From assembly GCA_035444405.1 (NCBI GenBank), contig DAOMOP010000072.1, positions 1-17,379 on the forward strand: a stretch of 17,379 nucleotides of DNA, given 5' to 3'. Position numbers and translations under genes: made by a program. This DNA comes from DAOMOP01 sp035444405. GTDB lineage: Bacteria > Pseudomonadota > Gammaproteobacteria > Burkholderiales > Rhodocyclaceae. Numbering within the stretch: the stretch's first letter is position 1; each line of letters begins with the position of its first letter. Shown one piece after another: positions 1-7,114 of this stretch. Under the pieces are notes generated by a model. It was not told the DNA's origin. It worked only from the letters and a program-made list of their open reading frames with translations, and ran no database searches.

Positions 1-282
1 GAGCGCTTTCTGCAGGTCGTCATGGCCCTGCGGGTCGCCGATGCCAAGACCGGCGACAGCCTGAAGGGCTTCATGCCCGAGATCCGCCATCGCATCAATC
101 TGCTGCTGTCGAGCAAGCTCCCCTCGGAGTTGTCGACGCTGGAAGGGCGCGAGGCGCTGGCCGATCAGATCGTCGACGCGGTCAATCAGGTACTCGGCAT
201 TCCGGCCGGCCAGCGCAACCCCGACGGCACGCCGGCCGGGCCGATCCGCGCGGTGCTGTTCAACTCGTTCATCATCCAGTAG
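1..282 (+). CDS. fliL: Flagellar basal body-associated protein FliL, C-terminal part (5' truncated by window edge)
   Basis: The reading frame is open from the first base and ends at TAG 280-282, so only the last 93 codons are present. FliL is an inner-membrane protein with a periplasmic domain that sits around the stator units and supports motor torque. The visible part (RFLQVVMALRVAD near the start, then a helical stretch with RHRINLLLSSK and a terminal VLFNSFIIQ) is the usual C-terminal FliL domain; the N-terminal membrane helix lies upstream of the window. The ATG at 22 is internal, not the start, because the conserved frame extends to base 1. It lies 14 bases ahead of fliM, as in the standard fliLMNOPQR order. 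The identification rests on sequence character plus position. Confidence 0.9.
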   Translation, partial: ERFLQVVMALRVADAKTGDSLKGFMPEIRHRINLLLSSKLPSELSTLEGREALADQIVDAVNQVLGIPAGQRNPDGTPAGPIRAVLFNSFIIQ

Positions 283-296
283 CGGATCGGGCGGTC

Positions 297-1295
297 ATGT
301 CTTCCGATTTCCTGTCCCAGGACGAGGTCGACGCCCTGCTCAAGGGCGTCTCCGGCGAACTGGAGGAAGCGGACGACAACGAAGAGGACCACAGCGGCGT
401 CCGCCCGTACAACCTGGCGACGCAAGAACGCATCGTCCGTGGGCGCATGCCCACGATGGAGCTCATCAACGAGCGCTTCGCCCGTTACCTGCGCATCGGC
501 CTGTTCAACTACATGCACCGCAGCACCGAAGTGTCGCTCGGGCCGATCAAGGTGCAGAAGTACGGCGAGTTCGTGCGCAACCTCGTGGTGCCGACCAACC
601 TGAACCTCGTCACCGCCAAGCCGTTGCGCGGCACGGGACTGATCGTGTTCGACCCGAACCTGGTGTTTCTGGTCGTCGACAACATGTTCGGCGGTGACGG
701 GCGCTTTCATTCGCGCGTCGAAGGGCGCGACTTCACCCCGACCGAGCAGCGCATCATCCGCGGCATGCTCGACGTCGTCTTCACCGAATACACACGCGCC
801 TGGAAACCCGTCTACCAGCTCGAGTTCGAGTACGTGCGCTCGGAGATGAACTCGCAGTTCGCCAACATCGCCACGCCGTCGGAGGTCGTCGTATCGACGA
901 CCTTCTCGCTCGAGTTCGGCGGGTCGCAAGCCGACATGCACGTGTGCTTTCCGTACTCGATGGTGGAGCCGATCCGCGATCTGCTCTACTCGACGATGCA
1001 GAGCGACCACCTCACCCAGGACAACCGCTGGCTCAAGCTGCTGACGCGCCAGCTGCAGACCGCCGAGGTCGAGCTGACGTGCAACTTCGGGACGTCACGC
1101 GTGACGCTGCGCGACATCGTGAACATGCGCGTCGGCGATGTCATTCCGCTCGACGTGCCGGAACTGCTGCAGGCCGAGGTCGACGGCGTGCCGGTGATGG
1201 AGGTGCATTACGGCACCCAGGGCGGAAGATACGCAGTGCGCCTCGAACGCTTTTTGTCGGCCGATGAGGCCGAACCCAAGAAAACCGGAGTGTGA
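297..1295 (+). CDS. fliM: Flagellar motor switch protein FliM
   Basis: FliM is the middle component of the cytoplasmic C-ring; it binds CheY-P and passes the signal to FliG to reverse the motor. The 332-residue product has the expected order. Residues 6-15 (LSQDEVDALL) are the N-terminal CheY-P binding peptide. An acidic linker (about 20-33) follows, then the CheC-like middle domain with the FliG-contacting GGDG at 132-135, and finally a C-terminal SpoA domain from about 255 that pairs with FliN. The length is normal for the family. The start is the ATG at 297, right before the conserved peptide. The TGA stop (1293-1295) overlaps a GTG codon of the fliN frame, suggesting tight coupling to fliN. 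No anomalies were seen. Confidence 0.98.
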   Translation: MSSDFLSQDEVDALLKGVSGELEEADDNEEDHSGVRPYNLATQERIVRGRMPTMELINERFARYLRIGLFNYMHRSTEVSLGPIKVQKYGEFVRNLVVPTNLNLVTAKPLRGTGLIVFDPNLVFLVVDNMFGGDGRFHSRVEGRDFTPTEQRIIRGMLDVVFTEYTRAWKPVYQLEFEYVRSEMNSQFANIATPSEVVVSTTFSLEFGGSQADMHVCFPYSMVEPIRDLLYSTMQSDHLTQDNRWLKLLTRQLQTAEVELTCNFGTSRVTLRDIVNMRVGDVIPLDVPELLQAEVDGVPVMEVHYGTQGGRYAVRLERFLSADEAEPKKTGV

Positions 1296-1300
1296 ACGAC

Positions 1301-1780
1301 ATGGCTGACGACGACAACGACTTCAATCAGGTCAGCGACGACGACTGGGCGGCCGCGATGGAGGAGCAGGCGGCGGTCGAGGCCGGCGCGAGCGACCAGG
1401 AGGCCGAGCGGGTCGCCGCCGAACTCGCCGCGGCCGCGCACGAGTCGCCCTATCAGGCAAAGCCGGCCAGCCAGCTCTTTCCGGATTTCGGCGCGACCAG
1501 CGGCAAGCCGGGCTCGCTCAACGATTTCGACATGATCCTCGACATCCCGGTGCAGCTGACGGTCGAGCTCGGTCGCACCCGCCTGTCGATTCGCAACCTG
1601 CTTCAGCTCGCCCACGGTTCGGTGGTCGAACTGGACGGGCTCGCCGGCGAGCCGATGGACGTGCTCGTCAATGGCACGCTGATCGCCCAGGGGGAAGTCG
1701 TCGTCGTCAATGACAAGTTCGGCATCCGCCTGACCGACATCATCACGCCGGCGGAGCGCATGCGGAAGATCCGCGGCTGA
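1301..1780 (+). CDS. fliN: Flagellar motor switch protein FliN
   Basis: FliN forms the base of the C-ring with FliM and helps dock export cargo through FliH. The 159-residue product begins with an acidic stretch containing DDDWAAAMEEQ (13-23) typical of proteobacterial FliN. An alanine/glutamate-rich linker follows, then a SpoA domain at about 76-150, including the conserved VNGTLIA (123-129) and GIRLTDII (141-148). I prefer the ATG at 1301, because GGAG at 1287-1290 lies 10 bases upstream. An in-frame GTG at 1292 overlapping the fliM stop would add three residues but would sit only one base from that ribosome site. Downstream there are 177 bases before the likely fliO start, the largest gap in this fli operon. 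Confidence 0.96.
   Translation: MADDDNDFNQVSDDDWAAAMEEQAAVEAGASDQEAERVAAELAAAAHESPYQAKPASQLFPDFGATSGKPGSLNDFDMILDIPVQLTVELGRTRLSIRNLLQLAHGSVVELDGLAGEPMDVLVNGTLIAQGEVVVVNDKFGIRLTDIITPAERMRKIRG
1672..1687 (+). promoter_or_regulatory. Possible sigma-54 promoter-like match inside fliN (weak)
   Basis: The sequence TGGCACGCTGATCGCC has a perfect -24 heptamer (TGGCACG) and the GG-N10-GC spacing, but its -12 element is TCGCC rather than TTGCA. It points toward fliO. However, it encodes part of the conserved VNGTLIA motif of FliN, so the match may simply reflect protein constraint. It is given as a candidate only. Confidence 0.2.
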
Positions 1781-1957
1781 ACGTCGGAGCTGCGCACCGC
1801 CCGCACCGGCTCACTGTCGGCGCTGAATGGCGACCGCCGCACGGCGCGCCAGCGGCAAACGCCTGATATGTCCCCGTTTTGCGCGTCTAATCCGCGGCTT
1901 CGATTGCCCCCGCCCGCCCTAAGCTTGCAGCATCGCAAAAACCCCCGCCGCACATCC
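1781..1957. other. fliN-fliO spacer, no gene recognised
   Basis: This is 177 bases between the fliN stop and the likely fliO start (90 of them are open in the fliO frame from an ATG at 1868). The translated 90-base extension is rich in Pro, Arg and Ser and does not resemble FliO or a signal peptide. I see no clear sigma-54 or sigma-28 promoter. A GG-N10-GC arrangement near 1843-1856 has poor matches elsewhere and is probably chance in such GC-rich DNA. Confidence 0.5.
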
Positions 1958-2371
1958 GTGAACCGACACGCCCCGATCGCGCTGGCAGTGACCGCCGCCA
2001 TGCCGGCACACGCCGCCGAACCGATGCCCGACCTCGCGTCAGGCATCGGTCAGATGCTCGGCGGTCTGGCCGTGGTGATCGTCGTGCTGCTCGGCAGCCT
2101 GTGGCTGATCAAGCGCCTGGCGGCCCCACGGGGCGCGGCGGCCGGTCTCAAGGTGCTCGGCGGCGTGTCGATCGGCAGTCGCGAACGCGTCGTACTCGTC
2201 GAGGTGGCCGACAAGGTGCTCGTGCTGGGCGTCTCGTCGGCCAGCGTCACGACCCTGCACACGCTGGACGCCGCAGCCCTCGAGCACGTGGCCCCGCCCT
2301 CCTCGCCGGCCGGCGGCGAGTTCTCGCGGTGGCTGAAGACGTCGCTCGAACAGCGCAGAAATCCAGGCTGA
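1958..2371 (+). CDS. fliO: Flagellar biosynthesis protein FliO
   Basis: FliO is a small bitopic membrane protein that helps assemble or stabilise the FliP ring of the flagellar export gate. From the GTG at 1958 the product is 137 residues. It has a signal-like N-terminus ending in PAHAAEP (cleavage around 19-20), a transmembrane helix at about 33-50 (MLGGLAVVIVVLLGSLWLI) and a basic KRLAA flank. A cytoplasmic domain with the family motif SIGSRERVVLVEV follows. The open frame extends to an ATG at 1868, giving 167 residues, but the added 30 residues would precede the signal sequence and look non-functional. Neither start has a convincing ribosome site, so the start is uncertain while the identity is secure. 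fliP begins 8 bases downstream. Confidence 0.88.
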   Translation: MNRHAPIALAVTAAMPAHAAEPMPDLASGIGQMLGGLAVVIVVLLGSLWLIKRLAAPRGAAAGLKVLGGVSIGSRERVVLVEVADKVLVLGVSSASVTTLHTLDAAALEHVAPPSSPAGGEFSRWLKTSLEQRRNPG

Positions 2372-2378
2372 GCAGTCC

Positions 2379-3116
2379 ATGACCTGGTCACGTCTCGCCG
2401 TCCTCCTGCTGCTGTTGGTGCCGCTGACGAGCGCCGCCCAGGGGCTGCCCGCCTTCACCAGCTCGGCCACGCCCGACGGCGGCACCAGCTACAGTCTCAG
2501 CGTGCAGACACTGCTGCTGCTGACGGCGCTGTCGTTTCTGCCGGCCGTCGTTCTGATGATGACGTGCTTCACGCGCATCATCATCGTGTTCGCGCTGCTG
2601 CGCACGGCCCTGGGCACGCAAACCTCCCCGCCGAACCAGGTGCTGCTCGGCCTGGCGCTGTTCCTGACTTTCTTCATCATGGCGCCGGTCGCCGAGCGTG
2701 TGTATGTCGATGCCTTCGAGCCGATGTCGTCAGGCGAAATCGGTCTCGACACGGCACTCGAGCGGGCGTCCGTGCCGGTCAAGACCTTCATGCTCCGGCA
2801 GGTACGCGAAGCCGACCTCACCTTGTTCGCGCGCCTGTCCGAGACGCCCGCGGTCGAGCGGGCCGAAGACCTGCCGATGCGCGTGATCATCCCCGCATTC
2901 GTCACGTCGGAGCTCAAGACGGCCTTTCAGATCGGCTTCATCGTCTTCATCCCGTTCCTGATCATCGACATGCTCGTCGCCTCGGTGCTGATGTCGATGG
3001 GCATGATGATGATGTCGCCGGTGATCGTGTCGCTGCCTTTCAAGATCATGCTGTTCGTGCTGATCGACGGTTGGACGCTGCTGATCGGCTCGCTCGTGCA
3101 GAGCTTCGGGATATGA
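2379..3116 (+). CDS. fliP: Flagellar type III export gate protein FliP
   Basis: FliP forms the pentameric core of the export channel with FliR and FliQ. The 245-residue product has the usual cleavable signal peptide (residues 1 to about 20, ending TSAAQG). Its first membrane region contains MTCFTR (61-66), and the highly conserved QTSPPNQVLLGLALFLT follows at 81-97. A periplasmic loop leads to the signature ELKTAFQIGF (178-187) and the methionine-rich SMGMMMMSP (206-213) that contributes to the channel gasket. Length and motifs are fully standard. The ATG at 2379 directly starts the signal peptide. fliQ follows after 16 bases. Confidence 0.98.
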   Translation: MTWSRLAVLLLLLVPLTSAAQGLPAFTSSATPDGGTSYSLSVQTLLLLTALSFLPAVVLMMTCFTRIIIVFALLRTALGTQTSPPNQVLLGLALFLTFFIMAPVAERVYVDAFEPMSSGEIGLDTALERASVPVKTFMLRQVREADLTLFARLSETPAVERAEDLPMRVIIPAFVTSELKTAFQIGFIVFIPFLIIDMLVASVLMSMGMMMMSPVIVSLPFKIMLFVLIDGWTLLIGSLVQSFGI

Positions 3117-3132
3117 ACAGGGAGAATCGTCG

Positions 3133-3402
3133 ATGACCCCCGGCACCGTCATGGACATCGGCCGCCAGGCGATCGAGATCGCGTTGATGATGGCCGGACC
3201 GCTCTTCGCCACGGCACTGATCACCGGCCTCGTCGTCAGCGTGTTCCAGGCCGCGACGCAGATCAACGAAATGACTTTGTCGTTCGTCCCAAAGCTGGTC
3301 GCAATGTTCATCGCGATGGTCGTCGCCGGCCCGTGGATGATCGCCACGATCACCGATTTCGCGACGCGGCTGTACATGTCGATTCCGAGCCTGATCGGCT
3401 GA
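3133..3402 (+). CDS. fliQ: Flagellar type III export gate protein FliQ
   Basis: FliQ is a two-helix membrane protein, four copies of which wrap the FliP/FliR core. The 89-residue length is the family norm. Two hydrophobic segments are visible (about 15-38 and 52-74), separated by the conserved loop VFQAATQINEMTLSFVPK (about 37-54). A purine-rich ribosome site (AGGGAG, 3119-3124) lies 8 bases before the ATG at 3133. It sits between fliP and fliR in the canonical order. Confidence 0.97.
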   Translation: MTPGTVMDIGRQAIEIALMMAGPLFATALITGLVVSVFQAATQINEMTLSFVPKLVAMFIAMVVAGPWMIATITDFATRLYMSIPSLIG

Positions 3403-3435
3403 AACGCGCACGACGCGCGGCCCGGGAAATCAACA

Positions 3436-4215
3436 ATGCTCGATGTCACCGCTGCCCAGCTCGACGCCTGGGTGGCCGCGCTGATGCTTCCCCTCGCGCG
3501 CCTGCTCGGATTGGTCGCCTCGGCACCCTTGCTGAGCAACCGCGTCGTGCCGGCACGCGTGCGTCTGGCCGTCGGCCTGGCCGTGGCGATGGCCGTGCTG
3601 CCCGCACTGCCGCCGATGCCTGCGATCCCGACCGACTCATGGCTCGCCCTCGTCGTCCTCGCGCAGCAGGCGCTGATCGGCGTGGCGATCGGATTCATGA
3701 TGCGGCTGTTCTTCGCCGCGGTAGACGTTGCCGGCGAGATGATCGGCCTGCAGATGGGCCTTTCCTTCGCGATCTTCTTCAGCCCGCAGACCGGCGGCCA
3801 GTCGTCGGTCATCGCCGAATTTCTCGGGCTGCTGGTGCTGCTCGCCTTCATCGCGCTCGACGGTCACCTGATGATGATCAAGGTGCTGGTGATGAGCTTC
3901 GAGTGGCTGCCCGTCGGCGCTTCCGCACACGCGGGCGGCTGGCTGCTCATCGTGCGTTTTGCCGCCGCGATGTTCGCGGCCGGCGTGCTGCTGGCCTTGC
4001 CGATGGTCGCCACGCTGCTGATCACCAACATCGCGCTCGGTGTGCTGACCCGCTCGGCACCGCAGCTCAACATCTTCGCGGTCGGCTTTCCGGTCACGCT
4101 GACGGTGGGCTTCGTCGTGCTGTTGCTCAGCCTGACGGCATTCGCGCCGGTGGCCCAGCGCCTGTTCGAGAACGGCTTCGAAGCGATCGACCAGCTGATT
4201 CGCGCGCTGGTCTGA
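3436..4215 (+). CDS. fliR: Flagellar type III export gate protein FliR
   Basis: FliR is the single-copy subunit that closes the FliP5FliR1 export channel. The 259-residue product is strongly hydrophobic with several membrane segments. Recognisable family stretches include PLLSNRVVPARVRLAVGLA in the first third, GFMMRLFFAAVDVAGEMIGLQMG in the middle, and APQLNIFAVGFPVTL near the C-terminus. Length is normal. The ATG at 3436 follows fliQ by 33 bases. It is the last gene of the plus-strand fli operon; the next gene is on the opposite strand and ends only 21 bases further on. Confidence 0.98.
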   Translation: MLDVTAAQLDAWVAALMLPLARLLGLVASAPLLSNRVVPARVRLAVGLAVAMAVLPALPPMPAIPTDSWLALVVLAQQALIGVAIGFMMRLFFAAVDVAGEMIGLQMGLSFAIFFSPQTGGQSSVIAEFLGLLVLLAFIALDGHLMMIKVLVMSFEWLPVGASAHAGGWLLIVRFAAAMFAAGVLLALPMVATLLITNIALGVLTRSAPQLNIFAVGFPVTLTVGFVVLLLSLTAFAPVAQRLFENGFEAIDQLIRALV

Positions 4216-4236
4216 CGCGCCTGCGGCTGCCGACGC

Positions 4237-4698
4237 CTAACGGCCGGCGGCGGGACGCGAGCGCGCGAAGCGGATCTCGCCGGTCGCGAAGCGGCGGGCG
4301 AACGGCGCGGACGACTCGATCCCTTCCTCGTAAGTGAGGACCTCGAAGCCGGCAAATCCGCCGGCCTCCGCCATTCGGCGGGCACTGCGCATGAAGACGA
4401 GGCGCGCCTCGCCGTCGCCGCCGGTCGCCAAGGCCTTCATCTGCAGCTCGAAGCGCATGTGCTCGTCGTCGAGGCGCACGCCATCGATGCGCCAGTTCGG
4501 CGCCAGCGGATCGTGGATGGCATAGGCGACGAGAGCCCCGGCGACATACGGCGCACGCAACAGCTCGAGCTGGGACGCGGTCATCAGCCCCCCGACCACG
4601 CCGGCAGCACGCGCGCCGTGGCTGTCTGGCGTGGCGCAGCCCGCGCCGCCGAGAAGCGGCAGGGTCAGGCAGGCGGCGAGGACGCTCGCGAGGCGCAT
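4237..4698 (-). CDS. Putative lipoprotein of unknown function, last gene after flgL
   Basis: I do not recognise this 153-residue protein as any named flagellar component. It has a signal sequence (residues 1-20) followed by Cys21 in the context GGAGC, which resembles a lipobox although position -3 is Gly rather than Leu. This suggests a lipid-anchored envelope protein. The mature part has no further membrane segment. It includes a charged middle (NWRIDGVRLDDEHMRFEL, 68-85), GGDGEARLVF (93-102) and GFEVLTYEEGIESSAPFA (117-134). The ATG at 4698 is 12 bases after the flgL stop on the same strand, so it is probably co-transcribed with flgKL. No strong ribosome site was seen, and translation may be coupled to flgL. 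Its role is unknown; a link to the envelope part of the flagellum is only an inference from position. Confidence 0.75.
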   Translation of the reverse strand: MRLASVLAACLTLPLLGGAGCATPDSHGARAAGVVGGLMTASQLELLRAPYVAGALVAYAIHDPLAPNWRIDGVRLDDEHMRFELQMKALATGGDGEARLVFMRSARRMAEAGGFAGFEVLTYEEGIESSAPFARRFATGEIRFARSRPAAGR

Positions 4699-4710
4699 CG
4701 CGCAGAGGCT

Positions 4711-5637
4711 TCAGCGCAGGAAGTTGAACAGCGACAGTCCGGTCACGCGGACATAGGACTGCTGGGCCGCTTCGAGCAGGGTCTGCTGCTGCGTGAAGCG
4801 TGAAATCCCTTCGGCATAATCGAGATCCTGCAGCCGGGAGAGCGTCTCGGCATACTGAAGGTCGTAGTCGCCGCTGGCATAGTCGAGCGCATCGAGCTCG
4901 ACCAGGCGCGAGCCGACGGAAGCGCGCTCGGTGAGGGCGACATCGAGTGCAGCGTCCATCGCACTGATCGCATTGCCGCTATCGACGGCCGTGTCGTACG
5001 TTCCGCTCTCGAGTCGGACGATCAATGTACGCATGTCCTCGAAGACGCCTGCGCCGGCAGTCCCGAAGATCCTGTCCCCGGGCGTTCCTACCGGCATCTC
5101 GCGGCTCGCCGACACCTGCAAGCGGCGAATCCCGCCGTCGCCGGCGTAACTGGTCGGACCGGTCGGGTTGGTGGCAACGTCGGAGGCAATGTCTCCCGGG
5201 AAGGGCTCGGCATCGATCCCGAAACCGGCAAACAGGTAATTGCCTTCGGCATCACGCGTATTGGCGAGACCGCGCAACTGCTCGTACTGCGCGCGCAGAT
5301 CCGCGGCGATGGCCGTGCGCTCGGCTTGCGTGTAAGTGGGATTGCCGGCCTCCACGGCACGGCTGCGCACGTAGGTGATCAGCTCCGAAGCCGACGCCAG
5401 CACGCCATCGACGCGACGCAAGGCATCCTGGGCGTACCCCTGATTCTCGCGATACTGCAGATTGACGCCCTTGCTGTGCGAAACTTCCAGGGCGCGGGCA
5501 GCCGCCACCGGATCGTCGGACGGCTTGAGGATGCGCTTGCCGCTGGCCAACTGCAGCTGCGTGTTCGCGAACTCGGCACTCTGGCGCTGGATCGCCTCAC
5601 GGCCCATGCCGAACAGCATGCTGGTCGAGACTCTCAT
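4711..5637 (-). CDS. flgL: Flagellar hook-associated protein FlgL (HAP3)
   Basis: FlgL is the second hook-filament junction protein, placed between FlgK and flagellin. The 308-residue product has the flagellin-like N-terminal helix (MRVSTSMLFG) and the diagnostic ASGKRILKPSDDPVAA at 31-46. A variable middle follows, and a C-terminal flagellin-like helix ends in FTQQQTLLEAAQQSYVRVTGLSLFNFLR. Length is normal for FlgL (about 300-320), far shorter than most flagellins plus hook domains. The ATG at 5637 is preceded by a GAGGTGAAA ribosome site. It lies 17 bases after flgK and is probably in one operon with it. FlgN, encoded at 16190, is its predicted export chaperone. Confidence 0.97.
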   Translation of the reverse strand: MRVSTSMLFGMGREAIQRQSAEFANTQLQLASGKRILKPSDDPVAAARALEVSHSKGVNLQYRENQGYAQDALRRVDGVLASASELITYVRSRAVEAGNPTYTQAERTAIAADLRAQYEQLRGLANTRDAEGNYLFAGFGIDAEPFPGDIASDVATNPTGPTSYAGDGGIRRLQVSASREMPVGTPGDRIFGTAGAGVFEDMRTLIVRLESGTYDTAVDSGNAISAMDAALDVALTERASVGSRLVELDALDYASGDYDLQYAETLSRLQDLDYAEGISRFTQQQTLLEAAQQSYVRVTGLSLFNFLR

Positions 5638-5654
5638 GGTTTCACCTCACCACC

Positions 5655-7055
5655 TCATCGACGCGCGATCGACAGCACTTCATCGAACAGCGTCCCCGAC
5701 AGCGACATCACGCGCGCAGCAGCCTGGTAGGCCTGCTGGAAGCGGATCAGATTCGCCGCCTCTTCATCGAGATTGACCCCGGACAAGCTCTCGCGCGCGC
5801 TTTTCGCCTGCTGCAGCTGCGACTCGTGCGCCCGCGCCGACACCTGCACCTCCCGAGACTTGTTGCCTACGAACGTGACCAGTTGCGCGTACGTTGACTG
5901 GAAGGTCGCCGTACCGCCGAAGACCTTTTCGGTCTGCAGACCGGCCAGCACGAGGGCGTTCTCGTTGTTGCCCGCTCCGCCCGAGCCGTCGGCCGCTGCG
6001 ATGGCTTGCGGGTCGGTCAGCGCGACCGCAAACGCGGCCATCGCATCTCGAGCCGAAACGGCCCCGAGATCACGAAAGAAATCCCCGCCGGCATTTCCCT
6101 GCAGGTCCAGTCCGAGGCGGTGCTGCTCATTGAACGACCTCGACACTTCCTTGGCGATGCCGCCGAGCTCATTCTGCACGCGATCGAGCACCTCGCTGCG
6201 AAAACCGAGCAAGGCGCCGAGCCGACCGCCGTTGAGCAGCGATTCGGGCAGCGTGACGTCCCCGGCCCGGGTCTGCAGCGCGATGATCCCGCGCGCGGGA
6301 TCGACACCGTCCGGCACCACCTTGAACGCGTTCGCGGACGTTCCGAGCACGAGCGACTGGCCCGACCCGACGAACACGTTGAGCATGCCTTGAGCGTCTT
6401 CCTGCGAGCTGACATTGACCAGTTCACCGAGCTCGTAGAGCAGCTGCTCACGCTGATCGCGCAAGTCGTTCGCCTGAATACTCGGCCCCGCGGTTTCCGA
6501 GCGCATCAGCTGCGCATTCAGCTCGGCGATTCTTGTGGCGTAGCCATTGATCAATGCGACGGAGCTCGCGATCTGCCCTTCGGTCTGCTCGCGAAGCTCC
6601 CGAAGCTGGGTGTCCATCGCATTGAAGCGCGACGCCAGCGAATCCCCGAGCGAGATCATGGCCTGGCGCGCCGGAATGCTGGCTGGATTGTTGGCAACGT
6701 CGTTGACACCGCGAAAGAACGCTGCCAGCGCCGAAGACAGGCCGGCATTCTCGTCGGAGAGCAGATTGTCGAGCGGTGCGACGGCGTCGCGGTAGGTGGC
6801 CGAGTACTGATGCCGCGTCGCGGCCGACAGGACGTTCTGATTCAGAAACTGGTCGTATTCGCGGCGGACGTTCTGGATCTGCACCCCCTGCCCGAAAAAG
6901 CCCGAACCCGACAACTGCGGAAAGTTCGAAGCGTACAGCGCCGTCTGGCGGCTGTAGCCGGCCGTATTCGCGTTCGAGATGTTATGGCTGGTGGTGATCA
7001 GCCCCGCATTTGCGGCATTCAGGGCTGACAGACCGGCGCCGAGCATTCCGGGCAT
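5655..7055 (-). CDS. flgK: Flagellar hook-associated protein FlgK (HAP1)
   Basis: FlgK forms the first layer of the hook-filament junction. The 466-residue product has the rod/hook/HAP signature HNISNANTAGYSRQ at 24-37. It has a long coiled N-terminal region with DLRDQREQLLYELGELVNVSS in the middle, and the C-terminal helix with NLDEEAANLIRFQQAYQAAARVMS. At 466 residues it is shorter than the enterobacterial FlgK (about 550), so a surface-exposed domain (D2/D3 region) is probably reduced; both polymerising ends are intact. The ATG at 7055 has AGGAAA upstream as ribosome site. A strong sigma-54 promoter match lies 42-57 bases upstream, between flgJ and flgK. Confidence 0.97.
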   Translation of the reverse strand: MPGMLGAGLSALNAANAGLITTSHNISNANTAGYSRQTALYASNFPQLSGSGFFGQGVQIQNVRREYDQFLNQNVLSAATRHQYSATYRDAVAPLDNLLSDENAGLSSALAAFFRGVNDVANNPASIPARQAMISLGDSLASRFNAMDTQLRELREQTEGQIASSVALINGYATRIAELNAQLMRSETAGPSIQANDLRDQREQLLYELGELVNVSSQEDAQGMLNVFVGSGQSLVLGTSANAFKVVPDGVDPARGIIALQTRAGDVTLPESLLNGGRLGALLGFRSEVLDRVQNELGGIAKEVSRSFNEQHRLGLDLQGNAGGDFFRDLGAVSARDAMAAFAVALTDPQAIAAADGSGGAGNNENALVLAGLQTEKVFGGTATFQSTYAQLVTFVGNKSREVQVSARAHESQLQQAKSARESLSGVNLDEEAANLIRFQQAYQAAARVMSLSGTLFDEVLSIARR

Positions 7056-7096
7056 CGTGGTTTCCTGGTTGGGCGCTAAGCCGACAGCTCAGGCAC

Positions 7097-7112
7097 AGCA
7101 ACATCCATACCA
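7097..7112 (-). promoter_or_regulatory. Predicted sigma-54 (RpoN) promoter for flgK-flgL
   Basis: Read on the minus strand the sequence is TGGTATGGATGTTGCT. Against the consensus TGGCACG-N4-TTGCW it matches 10 of 12 defined positions, with the invariant GG and GC at the required 10-base spacing. It lies in the 59-base gap between the flgJ stop and the flgK start. The predicted start site, about 12 bases downstream (near 7086), leaves a leader of about 30 bases. The position makes a chance match less likely. Confidence 0.65.
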
Positions 7113-7114
7113 GA

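Noticed and set aside
3333..4337. 334-codon plus-strand frame over fliQ and fliR
   Set aside because: FliQ and FliR in the other frame have clear membrane segments and family motifs; this frame is Arg-rich noise.
6006..7028. 340-codon plus-strand open frame antisense to flgK
   Set aside because: A GC-rich shadow of a well-supported gene. Composition is His/Arg-rich and there is no family resemblance or ribosome site.
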